A stretch of 64,000 bases of DNA from Paenibacillus plantarum. Its GTDB lineage: Bacteria > Bacillota > Bacilli > Paenibacillales > NBRC-103111. The notes below the pieces were generated by a model. The model saw only the letters and a program-made list of their open reading frames with translations. It was not told where the DNA came from and made no database searches. Below are positions 31,335-40,074 of the stretch, piece after piece. Location of the stretch: positions 124,001 to 188,000 of the forward strand of contig NZ_WHNY01000026.1 of assembly GCF_013141695.1 (NCBI RefSeq), read 5' to 3'. The position numbers were made by a program, and so were the translations under genes. Within the stretch, counting starts at the first letter, position 1. The number at the start of each line of letters is the position of its first letter.

Positions 31335-33051
31335 TTGAATGCCTCCTTGATAGGAATTCGAATATGTATGCGAGTGCCCTCTCCAATCTTGCTGTCCAAA
31401 GCAAATTCACCTTCGGGATATGCAAGCTGCAAGCGTTCTTTAACATTGGTTAGACCTACACTTTTCCCAGCTTTACTTACATCAAATCCAGCACCATTAT
31501 CCGTAACCGAAATAGCTAGCGTATGATAGTTCACCACATGAACATCGACGTTCAATTCCCTTTGCTGATTCAGAGGTTCAATTCCATGAATGATACTATT
31601 CTCAACAAGTGGTTGAAGTAATAACTTTGGAATTTGAACGCTCATGCTCTCTGTGTCATATCTAATACGGTATTGCAAACGATCCTGGAACCGGAGCTGC
31701 TGCAATTGGCAGTACCAAGTGAGAAAGTCGCACTCATCCTTAACGCAAGTCCAATCTCGCCCAGCAAGAATATACCTAAGCATTTTACTAAGGTGAATGA
31801 TCGACTCTTCCAGCTTCTCATGCTCTCCAATCCGATTAAGACCAATAAAGCCATTTAAGATATTATAAAGAAAATGGGGTTGGATTTGAGCTTGCAAGGA
31901 CCGATATTCCGCTTGCTGTTGATTAAATTTCGCTTGATATTCGCGAACAATAAGCTCTTCCACTTGATTAATCATTCGATTAAACGCTAAACCAATTTGC
32001 GCTACCTCATCCGTCCCCCTAACTTGCAGACGTGTTTGCAAATTACCGATTTCCACTTTCTTCATCGTCCAGATGATTTCTTTAAACGGACGAATAATCC
32101 ACTTTGATAGAAGAAAGAAGACAATGACTGTTAAGAAAAGTCCGCAAACAGCGAACAATCCCCCGATAATGTACAACCACCTTAGCTGAGAGATAATTTC
32201 TGAATTTGGCAAAAAAAAACCAACTTCCAATGGGCTGTTCCAATATCTCGGCGAATAACCGTGTACGTATTTTCATCCTCTACTAACGAAACTGAGGACT
32301 CCCCTACGCTTTTACTCATTAATGTAGATAATGGTGCTGTGGAATAAACCACCTGTTGATTGTCATCGAGAACAGCAATGGTAGCGTTTACGTTAAATTG
32401 GAAATCTTGGATTAAATTCCGCAGCACCCCAGTATCTGCATCGGCAATAATAAAAGCAAGCTGTAACTCCGTATCAGGATCTCTTATAATCCTAGCTACC
32501 GAGAATACATCTGTCTCTAAAGGCTGCTTCAAGTAGTCTTGCTTATGACTACCAATAAAGACGGCCGACCCCTCTGCTGCCAACGCTTTGCGGTACCATT
32601 CTGTGGTAGAAAAGGGATAATTGTTAACTGGCGCTGTCAAACCTGTTGATTTGGCATAGATGGAGCCATCTGAAGTGACCAGCGTCGTTCCTGATATATC
32701 TTTTCTAGACATCCGAATAAAATTATGGAACTTTTCATTCAGCACTTCATCCATCTTCAATTTCTCAAGGGGGGAAAGCTGCGCTATAGGATCTTGTTTG
32801 GCTTTATATTTAAGCGCCTTCATAATATCGCTGTCAAAGTACGGCGTTAAAGTGAGTCGCTCCAGTTCATTCAGATAGCTTTCAATGTTTTTCGTAAAGG
32901 CAGCAGCTGTGCTTTCGGTATATTGTGTTGTCTGATGCAGCAGCAACTTTTGAAAAAAGTTCGGTAGAAAGAATACGATGATAACCGTTGGAATTACAAT
33001 CGTCCAGAAATACAGCATCATGAGCTTAAAGCGAAAAGAATCAGATCTCAT
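31331..33051 (-). pseudogene. YesM-type sensor histidine kinase, split at a 9-T run
   Basis: Two overlapping frames make up one kinase. The first half (32182-33051) starts with ATG 10 bases after AGGAGG and encodes a membrane segment (10-32) and an extracellular sensor region ending HWKLVFF. The second half (31331-32230) continues with LPNSEIISQLRWLYIIGG, the second membrane segment, HAMP, QAQIQPHFLYNILNG (phospho-His) and the ATPase domain (ENSIIHG, DNGAGF). The break is exactly at a run of nine T on the coding strand (32211-32219); one more T would join HWKLVFF to LPNSE. Thus it may be a sequencing or assembly error, a true inactivating frameshift, a phase-variable tract, or a site of productive slippage. 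Everything else in both halves is intact. Confidence 0.85.
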
Positions 33052-33081
33052 TGCGTTCCTGCCTCCTAGCTTCTAGCCCTT

Positions 33082-34383
33082 TTATTTGGATAGTCGATTG
33101 ACTTCTTGTTTCATAAGTTGACCGAACTTCTCTGGAGCTACATCGCCTGCTAGCAACTCAATTCCCAGACTCCGCATCACATCCCACATCCCATTTGGCA
33201 AATATATACGATCGAAATAGGGGGTGACACGTACTTGTTCATATAGCTTATAGAACGGTACAAATTCATGTTCGGGAGTTACCCCCTTCAATCCCGGCGG
33301 AATTTTTACGACGTCTGCAATTTTTTTCATATTGGACGGCTTTGCGAATTCATTCACCAGCAGCTTTGCTTCGGCCAAATGTTTGGACTTTCTCCAGATG
33401 CCCATTGTGTTGCGTTCTCCGCTTGAAAAAGCAGGTTTTCCTCCCACACTTAATGATGGAACTGGCATAATACCAATTCGTGTTTTCGGGTTTACTTCAT
33501 ACGCATCGTCTGCAAAAGAGGGAGAAGCAAATGAAAATGCGACTTTGCCTTCGGCAAACAACTCGGGCAAATCGCTGTATTTTGCCGTGAAAACATCTTG
33601 ATTGATATATCCATTATCGAACATTTCCTTCCATTTCATGGCAAGCACATTCCACTGGCTCCAGTCCGAATCTGTCGCTGTCAGCGGGTACTTTTTAAAA
33701 ACATCTGACTTTTCAAATAGAGAGCTTGCGAAATAATCAAAATACTGTCCGATCGTCCATGAATCAATGCCGGAAAAAAAGAAAGGAACGACTTTCCCGT
33801 GGCTTTCTTTCACAATCTTATCCGCGGCCATCATCAACTCATCAAAAGTAACTGGCACTTGAGTATGATATTTTTCTAAAACATCCATGTTATAGGAGAA
33901 GCCATCCCTCGCTTCACTAATAGGCAATACGTATACTTTCCCCTCGTCATCCGTTACAACCGATTTTATCGTATCTGTCAATTGACTCGCCCACGGCTCA
34001 TCTCTAAGATCCACCAAATACTTCCCATATCGAATCTTGGCCCAACCATGTGTGTCGAAAATATCTGGCAACTCGTTGGTGGCAAGCTTAACTTTCAGAA
34101 TCTCTTCATACTGAAAACCAGGGAATTGCAGTTCCACTTTAATTTCCGGGTGTGTGGCCTCGAAGGTGCGTGCAATCTCATAATACACGTTCTGTACTCT
34201 TACATCGGTCACATACATGTAGACGGATAACTTTACTTCGCTTGAGGATGCGATCTTTCCACGATCCACCGCAGCCACCTGCTCCTGCTGATTGGATCGC
34301 CCCGTATCAGCTATTGTGCAACCCGATAGCATAAGAGAGATGGAAAGCAGCAAGTAGACGAACAGATCCACATATTTTCTCAT
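33082..34383 (-). CDS. Family 1 solute-binding lipoprotein, permease-less
   Basis: About 433 residues. The signal peptide ends in a lipobox LMLSGCTIAD, so it is a surface lipoprotein. Typical fold blocks: FPGFQYEEILKVKLATNELPD, EGKVAFSFASPSFADDA, SGERNTMGIWRKSKHLAEAK. GGAGG lies 6 bases before ATG 34383 (a TTG one codon earlier is less well placed). It is followed 30 bases later by the sensor kinase gene and preceded by a second, unrelated binding protein; no permease is in the cluster. I infer a role as a co-sensor that presents bound sugar to the kinase, although sharing a permease encoded elsewhere is possible. Confidence 0.88.
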   Translation of the reverse strand: MRKYVDLFVYLLLSISLMLSGCTIADTGRSNQQEQVAAVDRGKIASSSEVKLSVYMYVTDVRVQNVYYEIARTFEATHPEIKVELQFPGFQYEEILKVKLATNELPDIFDTHGWAKIRYGKYLVDLRDEPWASQLTDTIKSVVTDDEGKVYVLPISEARDGFSYNMDVLEKYHTQVPVTFDELMMAADKIVKESHGKVVPFFFSGIDSWTIGQYFDYFASSLFEKSDVFKKYPLTATDSDWSQWNVLAMKWKEMFDNGYINQDVFTAKYSDLPELFAEGKVAFSFASPSFADDAYEVNPKTRIGIMPVPSLSVGGKPAFSSGERNTMGIWRKSKHLAEAKLLVNEFAKPSNMKKIADVVKIPPGLKGVTPEHEFVPFYKLYEQVRVTPYFDRIYLPNGMWDVMRSLGIELLAGDVAPEKFGQLMKQEVNRLSK

Positions 34384-34452
34384 CAAAAGCCTCCGACTTA
34401 CCTATAATTTTCTTCCTTAATTCAAAACGGTTACTATTCAATTTGATAACGC

Positions 34453-35541
34453 TTACCTATTGTTGTTTGATAGATTAATGCTCGTATTTCCTTTCGTAAT
34501 CTTTTTATAAGGTATCCAGACATATAAACCATCTGCCATTTCGTAGCCAATGTTGGTTTGATCCGGAATCTGTCCAGTGGCCAAGCTATGAGCCACGGCA
34601 TAGGTTGCTTTTCCTTGATTTACTGCATCATTCAGCACGGTTCCCAGAAGTGCCCCATCTTCCATCGCTTTCATAGCCGAGGCTGTGCCATTGACACCAA
34701 CAACGGGGATAAATCGATCGGCTGCCAAAAAGTCGTTCTCTTGTATGGCGTCAATAGCCCCAAGCGCCATATCATCGTTATTGGCAAAAACAGCCTCTAT
34801 TCGATTCCCATATAAACCTAGAAATGTCGACATTTTCGCTCTCCCCTTTGAGCGCTCCCACATTCCCGTATCCTCAGCTAGCTTTTCCACCTTAATACCC
34901 GCATCTTCTACGGCTTTAATGGCGAATTTGGTTCGCAACTCGGCATCCTGATGGCCAGGTTCTCCTTTCAACATCACATATTGCAGGACATCATCCTTGT
35001 TTTTATCCGCTTCCGGATGCGACTTAAAATAGTCAGCGATCAGTTGACCTGACATTGTACCGGATTGTTCCGCTTTAGCGCCGACATAGTAAACCTTGTC
35101 CCATTTTTTCATAGCATCTGCCACAGGCTCCCGGTTAAAAAAGACCACAGGAATGTTGGCTGCTTTTGCCTTCGTAATCATCGCGGCTGCTGCAGTCCGA
35201 TCTACGGGGTTAATCGCAAGAGCATCCACCTTTTCTTTCACAAATTTATCCATTTGATGATTCTGAGTCGATTGAGAGTTGCGACTATCCGCGAACTCGA
35301 CGATGACATGGCTATCAGCTGCTGCAAGTATGCTGTTCCTCACTTCTGTCATGAAAGTATCATCAAACCTGTAAATTAGGACTCCAATTTTCAAGGGAGA
35401 TTTCGGTAAAGTTGAATTTGTTGCAGATTGTGACACAATGTTTATTGGCGCATTAGGATCATCTGATCGCATGATGCTGCATCCGCCCATCATAAGTAAA
35501 AGTGGAGTTGCAAGGATGTATAATTTCACTCTCTTCTTCAT
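34453..35541 (-). CDS. Galactose/ribose-type periplasmic binding lipoprotein (MglB-like)
   Basis: About 362 residues. Lipobox MMGGCSIMRS predicts lipid anchoring. The sequence follows the Peripla_BP_4 / MglB pattern: PLKIGVLIYRFDDTFMTEVRN, DALAINPVDRTAAAAMI, IPVVFFNREPV, VYYVGAKAEQSG, AVFANNDDMALGAIDA, IPVVGVNGTASAMKAM. MglB-type proteins bind galactose or glucose. ATG 35541 has GGAG 9 bases upstream; the 21-codon extension has no such site. It is the first gene of the sensor cluster and is driven by motif 1 copy F. As no CUT2 permease or ATPase is nearby, signalling rather than transport is likely (inference). Confidence 0.88.
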   Translation of the reverse strand: MKKRVKLYILATPLLLMMGGCSIMRSDDPNAPINIVSQSATNSTLPKSPLKIGVLIYRFDDTFMTEVRNSILAAADSHVIVEFADSRNSQSTQNHQMDKFVKEKVDALAINPVDRTAAAAMITKAKAANIPVVFFNREPVADAMKKWDKVYYVGAKAEQSGTMSGQLIADYFKSHPEADKNKDDVLQYVMLKGEPGHQDAELRTKFAIKAVEDAGIKVEKLAEDTGMWERSKGRAKMSTFLGLYGNRIEAVFANNDDMALGAIDAIQENDFLAADRFIPVVGVNGTASAMKAMEDGALLGTVLNDAVNQGKATYAVAHSLATGQIPDQTNIGYEMADGLYVWIPYKKITKGNTSINLSNNNR

Positions 35542-35726
35542 CACATAGTCTCCATTTAAACAAAATATAAATATTCCCATTATCCTAGAATATTTATATT
35601 TCAATGTACATGCATTTTTCTCATATCTCCTACTCTATTTTTAAGGTTACTGGTGACGCTCCGATGCGAAACTGTCATCCATGATAGTTAACAGGAATCT
35701 CCAAAAAGTAACCAGTTGCAAATAAC

Positions 35727-35795
35727 CCCATTATATGGCAAATATTCACTAATTAAAAGGGATTAATATCGTATTCTTTATGCACTAAATTCGTT
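35727..35795 (-). promoter_or_regulatory. Motif 1 promoter, copy F (sensor cluster)
   Basis: Minus-strand reading: ACGAATTTAGTG, CATAAAGAATACGATATTA, spacer, TTTGCCA and a perfect -10 box TATAAT (35730-35735). The first arm is identical to copy D. The leader that follows also resembles that of copy D, but the cre there is corrupted (TTGCAACTGGTTACT). The MglB-like start codon is about 186 bases downstream. Confidence 0.78.
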
Positions 35796-35803
35796 TAAAC
35801 AAT

Positions 35804-36742
35804 TTATAACATCCTCCTTCTCCATAGCGCAAAACCGATCCAAATAACAATAACTAACGCTATTACAAGTGTAATAATCCATGAGAAAGGATCTTTATCA
35901 GCAATGGGTAAGGTAACATTCATACCAAAGAAACTAAATACAAGTGTAGGCAGCGTTAAAAAAACTGTAAATAACGTTAGAGTTTTCATTGTTTTATTTA
36001 ATTCATTTGATATTAGGGAAGAATACGATCCCGTTATGCTATTCAAAATTCTTGTGTATAATTCTGTGGTTTCAATGGCTTGATTATTTTCAATTTTTAG
36101 ATCTTCCAGAAGATCTTTGTCATCCTCATATAATGTTAAGGATTTGGTACGAAAAAGTTTGGTTATAACATCCGCATTAGCCTTTAAAGAAGTGAGAAAG
36201 TAAACTAAACTTTTCTCAATTTCCATTAGGTCATAGAGTTGCTTGCTTGTTAATGAATCACGCAAATGACTCTCTATTTTAAGTCGTTGTTTGTTGAGCA
36301 GTTTTAATTTTTCTATATACAGCGTTGAAAATGACAATAATATCTCTAGAGCAAAACGACTCTTCATCGAAGTGTTAACATTTTTCTTGATCATATTTTC
36401 TAAGGAGTTACTAGATTGGTTACAAACAGTTACGACGTAATCCTTTCCTAAAATGATTCCAATAGGAATGGTAATATAAGAATCAAATGCATGCGTATTC
36501 TCATCAATAATTGGGAAATCGTTAATAATTAGTGTGCACTCCGTCTCTTCATCATATTGAATCCGTGCACTTTCTTCTAAATCTAACGGATCTTCTAAGA
36601 ATTCAATTGGAATGTTGTATAGTTCAGATACCTCTATAAGTTCTTCCTTTAATGGGGCAGTAATATTAATCCAGCAATCCTTTTCGAAGTGCCCTATTTT
36701 TTCTAGATTTCCATCGCAAGAGGATTTGTAGGTAATCAACAT
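35804..36742 (-). CDS. corA: CorA-family divalent cation transporter
   Basis: A 312-residue protein. The N-terminal two thirds form the cytoplasmic funnel (ITIPIGIILGKDYVVTVCN); the C-terminus has two membrane segments flanking the signature Gly-Met-Asn in FFGMNVTLPI near residue 275, then a basic tail WRRRML. This GMN motif is the ion selectivity filter of Mg2+ channels of the CorA family. AAAGGAG lies 9 bases before the ATG. It is unrelated in function to the sugar genes and stands at the border between blocks 1 and 2; no clear terminator is seen between it and promoter copy F. Confidence 0.92.
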   Translation of the reverse strand: MLITYKSSCDGNLEKIGHFEKDCWINITAPLKEELIEVSELYNIPIEFLEDPLDLEESARIQYDEETECTLIINDFPIIDENTHAFDSYITIPIGIILGKDYVVTVCNQSSNSLENMIKKNVNTSMKSRFALEILLSFSTLYIEKLKLLNKQRLKIESHLRDSLTSKQLYDLMEIEKSLVYFLTSLKANADVITKLFRTKSLTLYEDDKDLLEDLKIENNQAIETTELYTRILNSITGSYSSLISNELNKTMKTLTLFTVFLTLPTLVFSFFGMNVTLPIADKDPFSWIITLVIALVIVIWIGFALWRRRML

Positions 36743-36939
36743 CAGTTATCACTCCTTTCTAGCCACCTTAATTAGATGCAGCTCCTGGACACCTTCCCAT
36801 GGGATTATTACCTTCAGATGAACATTACTCCCTTTCATTTAATATGATTGCTGGAATATATAAGCTTCCGATTAAAACAGTATTCCCAAGTTTGCTTATT
36901 TGATGTCGAATTTTGGTAAGTGTAGCTTATATGGACCTC
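36743..36939. other. Intergenic region without recognised features
   Basis: The stretch between the CorA start codon and the IS3 remnant holds the CorA ribosome binding site and AT-rich sequence; no gene or clear regulatory site was recognised. Confidence 0.5.
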
Positions 36940-37152
36940 TGTCAAGAAAGTAGACACTTACTAAGAGAAATTAACTAACGCTTAATGTAATATAGTTCTT
37001 CAAATCGATCAGGCGAGACGTAGCCCAAAGAACCATGGATTCTTTTACGGTTGTAAAAAGAGCACAATGTACTCGAACATGTCTTGTTAGGCCTGTGCTT
37101 TTTTCCAAAATTTCGTGCAGTAAACAAATTCCTTCTTCAGTATGCTGTGGAA
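36940..37152 (-). mobile_element. IS3-family remnant: OrfB C-terminus and one inverted repeat
   Basis: The minus strand encodes the characteristic end of an IS3/IS150-group transposase: SILKKEFVYCTKFWKKAQA, then after internal stops and a frame change FYNRKRIHGSLGYVSPDRFEE and YYIKR with stop at 36975. The catalytic Asp-Asp-Glu region is gone except for the last segment, so it is inactive. The sequence TGTCAAGAAAGTAGACAC at about 36939-36956 fits a terminal inverted repeat end. No second end was found. Confidence 0.8.
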
Positions 37153-37167
37153 CACGCCCCCAAACAA

Positions 37168-37372
37168 ATTAGATGGATTTTATGTAGTTATTTTTGGAGA
37201 ATCTCCTCAATTGGGAGCATTAGATGGATTTCCTACAGTTAAATTCCGCTCAAATCATCCAAACTGCCAATCCCACTTATATTAGCTGTACTTTTTCCAT
37301 CTATTCGCTAAATCACAGGGAATACGCCAAAATTAGCTGTATTTTTTACATTTATTTAAAAATCCAGCTACT
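37168..37372. repeat. Dispersed intergenic repeat, copy 3 (divergent)
   Basis: Non-coding AT-rich sequence with two TTAGATGGATTT-type units followed by two TTAGCTGTA-N-CCATCTATT / TACATTTATT units in mirrored arrangement. It shares the unit vocabulary with 11749-11940 and 49311-49500 but not long identities. It abuts the IS3 remnant directly. Nothing else is seen in 37153-37430. Confidence 0.5.
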
Positions 37373-37432
37373 CAACTGACCTCCTACTCCAACTTTCTCT
37401 GCTTTTTCTACTTCTACTCTCCCTGCTACACA

Positions 37433-37461
37433 TAGAAAAACGGAGCCTACTTGGCCCCGTT
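37433..37461 (-). terminator. Terminator after ThuA gene
   Basis: Arms AACGGAGCC and GGCCCCGTT with a TACTT-type loop are followed in the minus direction by TTTTTCTATG. It lies 12 bases after the stop codon and ends the block 2 operon. Confidence 0.8.
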
Positions 37462-37472
37462 CATAATCAAGA

Positions 37473-38207
37473 CTATATCTTGGGTTGGATAACTTCCAAA
37501 GCCGGTACAGCTTTACCAAAACGCAACGCTTCTCGCTTCACTGGCGCAGCCCAACCTACTGCATTGGAGATGACGCGCAGTACGTTCGCATCATGATAAG
37601 TCGGGTACAACTCATGACCGGGACGGAAGTAAAAAATCTTCCCTTGTCCCCTATGAAAGCAGCAGCCGCTCCGAAAAACATTGCCACCTTCGAACCAACT
37701 GGTAAACACCACTTCGTCTGGTGAGGGAATATCGAAGAATTCGCCATACATTTCCTCCCGCTCCAATTCAAAAAATGGGCCGATGCCCTCCGCAATGGGA
37801 TGGCCTGGAGCGATTACCCAGAGCCTTTCTTTTTCCCCTACATCGCGATACAACAAGGAACAGGTCGTACCCATTAGCTTCTTAAATACCTTCGCATAGT
37901 GGGAAGAATGTAGCGCGATGAAGCCCATCCCCTGCAGAACGCGGGAAGCAACGCGATCAACGATCTCGTCCGTCACCTCCTTGTGAGCGACATGCCCCCA
38001 CCAGATAAGTACATCCGTATTGGCCAGCACTTCGTCAGTCAAGCCGTGCTCGGGTTCATCGAGTGTCGCTGTATGAATAGCAAAGTTCCCCGTTAAACCT
38101 TCAGCGATAGTATGATGCATGCCATTCGGATACAGCTCTCGAACATTTGGCTTCGTCATCTCATGGCGATACTCGTTCCATATCGTTACTCTGATCGTCT
38201 CATTCAT
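37473..38207 (-). CDS. ThuA-like trehalose-utilisation domain protein
   Basis: A 244-residue cytoplasmic protein of the ThuA family (class I glutamine amidotransferase-like fold). Seen: [54 protein letters not shown], and the C-terminal [21 protein letters not shown]. ThuA proteins are often found in sugar-degradation operons with Gfo/Idh/MocA oxidoreductases and sugar isomerases, as here; in rhizobia ThuA/ThuB take part in oxidation of disaccharides to 3-keto forms. It is the last gene of the block 2 operon, 11 bases after the GDSL remnant. Confidence 0.9.
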   Translation of the reverse strand: MNETIRVTIWNEYRHEMTKPNVRELYPNGMHHTIAEGLTGNFAIHTATLDEPEHGLTDEVLANTDVLIWWGHVAHKEVTDEIVDRVASRVLQGMGFIALHSSHYAKVFKKLMGTTCSLLYRDVGEKERLWVIAPGHPIAEGIGPFFELEREEMYGEFFDIPSPDEVVFTSWFEGGNVFRSGCCFHRGQGKIFYFRPGHELYPTYHDANVLRVISNAVGWAAPVKREALRFGKAVPALEVIQPKI

Positions 38208-38218
38208 CGCTTTCTCTC

Positions 38219-38581
38219 CTATTCTTCAATCTTTGTCCTGAGCTCGGACAAATGACAGCCATCATTGAACAGCTGAATGGGATATGCAGCACTTTCTTTA
38301 TACCGTTCTATGCGTCCGAAAGTAGGTTTTATATCTACAAATTGATTCCCAAATTTCCTACTTAACGAAGAAATGACCTTATCAAATTGACGCAATATCT
38401 CATTCTTATCCGGACGGCCAGGTGACGGACTCGTCGATAATTGCACAACCCGAATTTGACGTTCTTGCAGTCTAGTCAAGAGTGCGAATCTTCGAGCAGG
38501 TACGGCTGACGATAACATACCAGTGCGAGGCGTGAGACTTTCGCCTAGGAAGACGACGGTATCTTGACGTTGTAACAACAT
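38219..38581 (-). pseudogene. Internally deleted GDSL/SGNH esterase remnant
   Basis: A 120-codon frame. Its start MLLQRQDTVVFLGESLT matches block I of SGNH hydrolases (GDS replaced by GES), and its end [14 protein letters not shown] matches the block V Asp-x-x-His region; the stretch FDKVISSLSRKFGNQFVDI matches the segment before block V. The central 80 or more residues with the Gly and Asn of blocks II and III are missing, while usual proteins have about 200 residues. It was probably a carbohydrate acetyl esterase of the operon. It may still be translated, but activity is unlikely. Confidence 0.65.
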
Positions 38582-38598
38582 CGGAACGTCCCTTCCTT

Positions 38599-40059
38599 CT
38601 ACCGCCGCAAAGCGGCATATAATTGACCTAACAAACCAGTAGCCATCTGGAACATCACGCGATAACCGCTTCGTTGCAGTGCTTCCCCGCCTTTATTGCT
38701 CTGTGCAACATGCCCTAGAACCCCGTCTGGCGTTACATATTGGAGCAGCGACCGTAGCGCACGCTCAGCTGCTAACCGCGCGTGCTCCGGCAGAAGACCG
38801 AAATTGGCGCCAAGCGCGAGTGCCGCAGCAATCCCTGCCGAACCTGAGGTATCTGGTCCTGTTGACGGCTCATCCAGAAACACCGACCATAAGCCTTTTG
38901 GCGATTGATACGAGAGCGCCACGTTCGATGCACGGATAAATTCAGCTGCGCAACGATCCGCACCAGCGCTCGAGTGCCCTGCTTCACGCAGCTCCATGAG
39001 CGTCCGGATCAGTCCGAGCAAGTACCAAGCATGCGCCCTAGCCCAGTGACGGAAAGTAAGACTTCCATCCGTATAACATCGAAGATAGAGATCACCGTCA
39101 GAGTGTGTAAGCAGCTGGCGGCGCACCTCTAATTGCCGTACAGCCGTCTCTGCCAACGCCGCATCTTGCCGAACGCGAGCCAACACTGCCATGGGATAAG
39201 CGACCGTATAGCTGCCTTCGGCAGATAGCATACCTGTGCCGCAAATGGCTCCATCCTCACGCAGGTGGGATATCCATAAGCTTATCGCTTGCTCCATGAC
39301 AGGATGATCTGGCTGCAAACGTGCCCATGCAGCGAATGGCAGCGTACCTTCAATACCGTACACTTTTCCGTCAGATGGCTCACTAAGCGGGTCTTCGTAT
39401 TTCAGACGATTGTTGTCGTCCAAATAGAGTGCCAAATGCGCTCTCGCCGCTTCTTCAAATCGCGGCTCCCCCAGTGCCTGACTCAAATCCATCAGCCCGT
39501 CCAGCACACAACCTTCCAGCCAGCCGAACGGCTGAAGGGAAGACAAGGACGACAGCATGCGAAGCATTTGTTGCTCGCTCGCAAATTGTTGCGTCGATGC
39601 ACTATCCGATACAAGTAGATGGGGAAACAGAAGTGAAGCTTGGTCACGCAATGTTGAGTCCGGTACTAGAATCCAAAACGGCATGCTTCCCTCTCGCATC
39701 CGCAATTCAATCCCTTCCTCAATGACAGCTTCCCAATCATCTGGAATGAGCTGAATTGCAAAAGGTTGCAAAGTAGACGCATAACGAATATCAAATACAT
39801 CCACTAGGCGTCGAGATTTGATTGTTACGGCCTCAATCAGCACCATTTCTCGAACATCCAGAGCTGCAGTAATTCGAAGTTGAATAGAGTCTCCCACTGG
39901 GAATACCGGAATCACTTTATCCGTCCAACCCATACGAACTGTTAGTGATTGTGATCCACCTACCGCTACCGCTTGCCATCCGAACGGAATGCGTTTATTC
40001 TCCGGCACCGCAACTTCGACTGTTTGCATGATTTCCGCAAGATGATACTTCAACGTCAA
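38599..40059 (-). CDS. GH105/GH88-like (alpha/alpha)6-barrel protein
   Basis: A 486-residue protein without signal peptide. The first 165 residues are beta-rich and of no family I recognise. From about residue 170 the sequence follows the unsaturated uronyl hydrolase barrel: GWLEGCVLDGLMDLSQALGE, GIEGTLPFAAWARLQPDHP, FRHWARAHAWYLLGLIRTL (compare the WARGNAWY-type block of YteR), and DTSGSAGIAAALALG. YteR-type GH105 enzymes remove unsaturated galacturonyl ends from rhamnogalacturonan oligomers made by lyases. Here the exact residues of catalysis cannot be assigned, and the added N-terminal domain is atypical. It follows the isomerase gene by 15 bases. Confidence 0.6.
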   Translation of the reverse strand: MTLKYHLAEIMQTVEVAVPENKRIPFGWQAVAVGGSQSLTVRMGWTDKVIPVFPVGDSIQLRITAALDVREMVLIEAVTIKSRRLVDVFDIRYASTLQPFAIQLIPDDWEAVIEEGIELRMREGSMPFWILVPDSTLRDQASLLFPHLLVSDSASTQQFASEQQMLRMLSSLSSLQPFGWLEGCVLDGLMDLSQALGEPRFEEAARAHLALYLDDNNRLKYEDPLSEPSDGKVYGIEGTLPFAAWARLQPDHPVMEQAISLWISHLREDGAICGTGMLSAEGSYTVAYPMAVLARVRQDAALAETAVRQLEVRRQLLTHSDGDLYLRCYTDGSLTFRHWARAHAWYLLGLIRTLMELREAGHSSAGADRCAAEFIRASNVALSYQSPKGLWSVFLDEPSTGPDTSGSAGIAAALALGANFGLLPEHARLAAERALRSLLQYVTPDGVLGHVAQSNKGGEALQRSGYRVMFQMATGLLGQLYAALRR

Positions 40060-40074
40060 GCATACCCCCTCCTC

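Noticed and set aside
34438..34456. cre-like sequence near the end of the MglB-like gene
   Set aside because: Two mismatches to the consensus and a position at a stop codon rather than a promoter.
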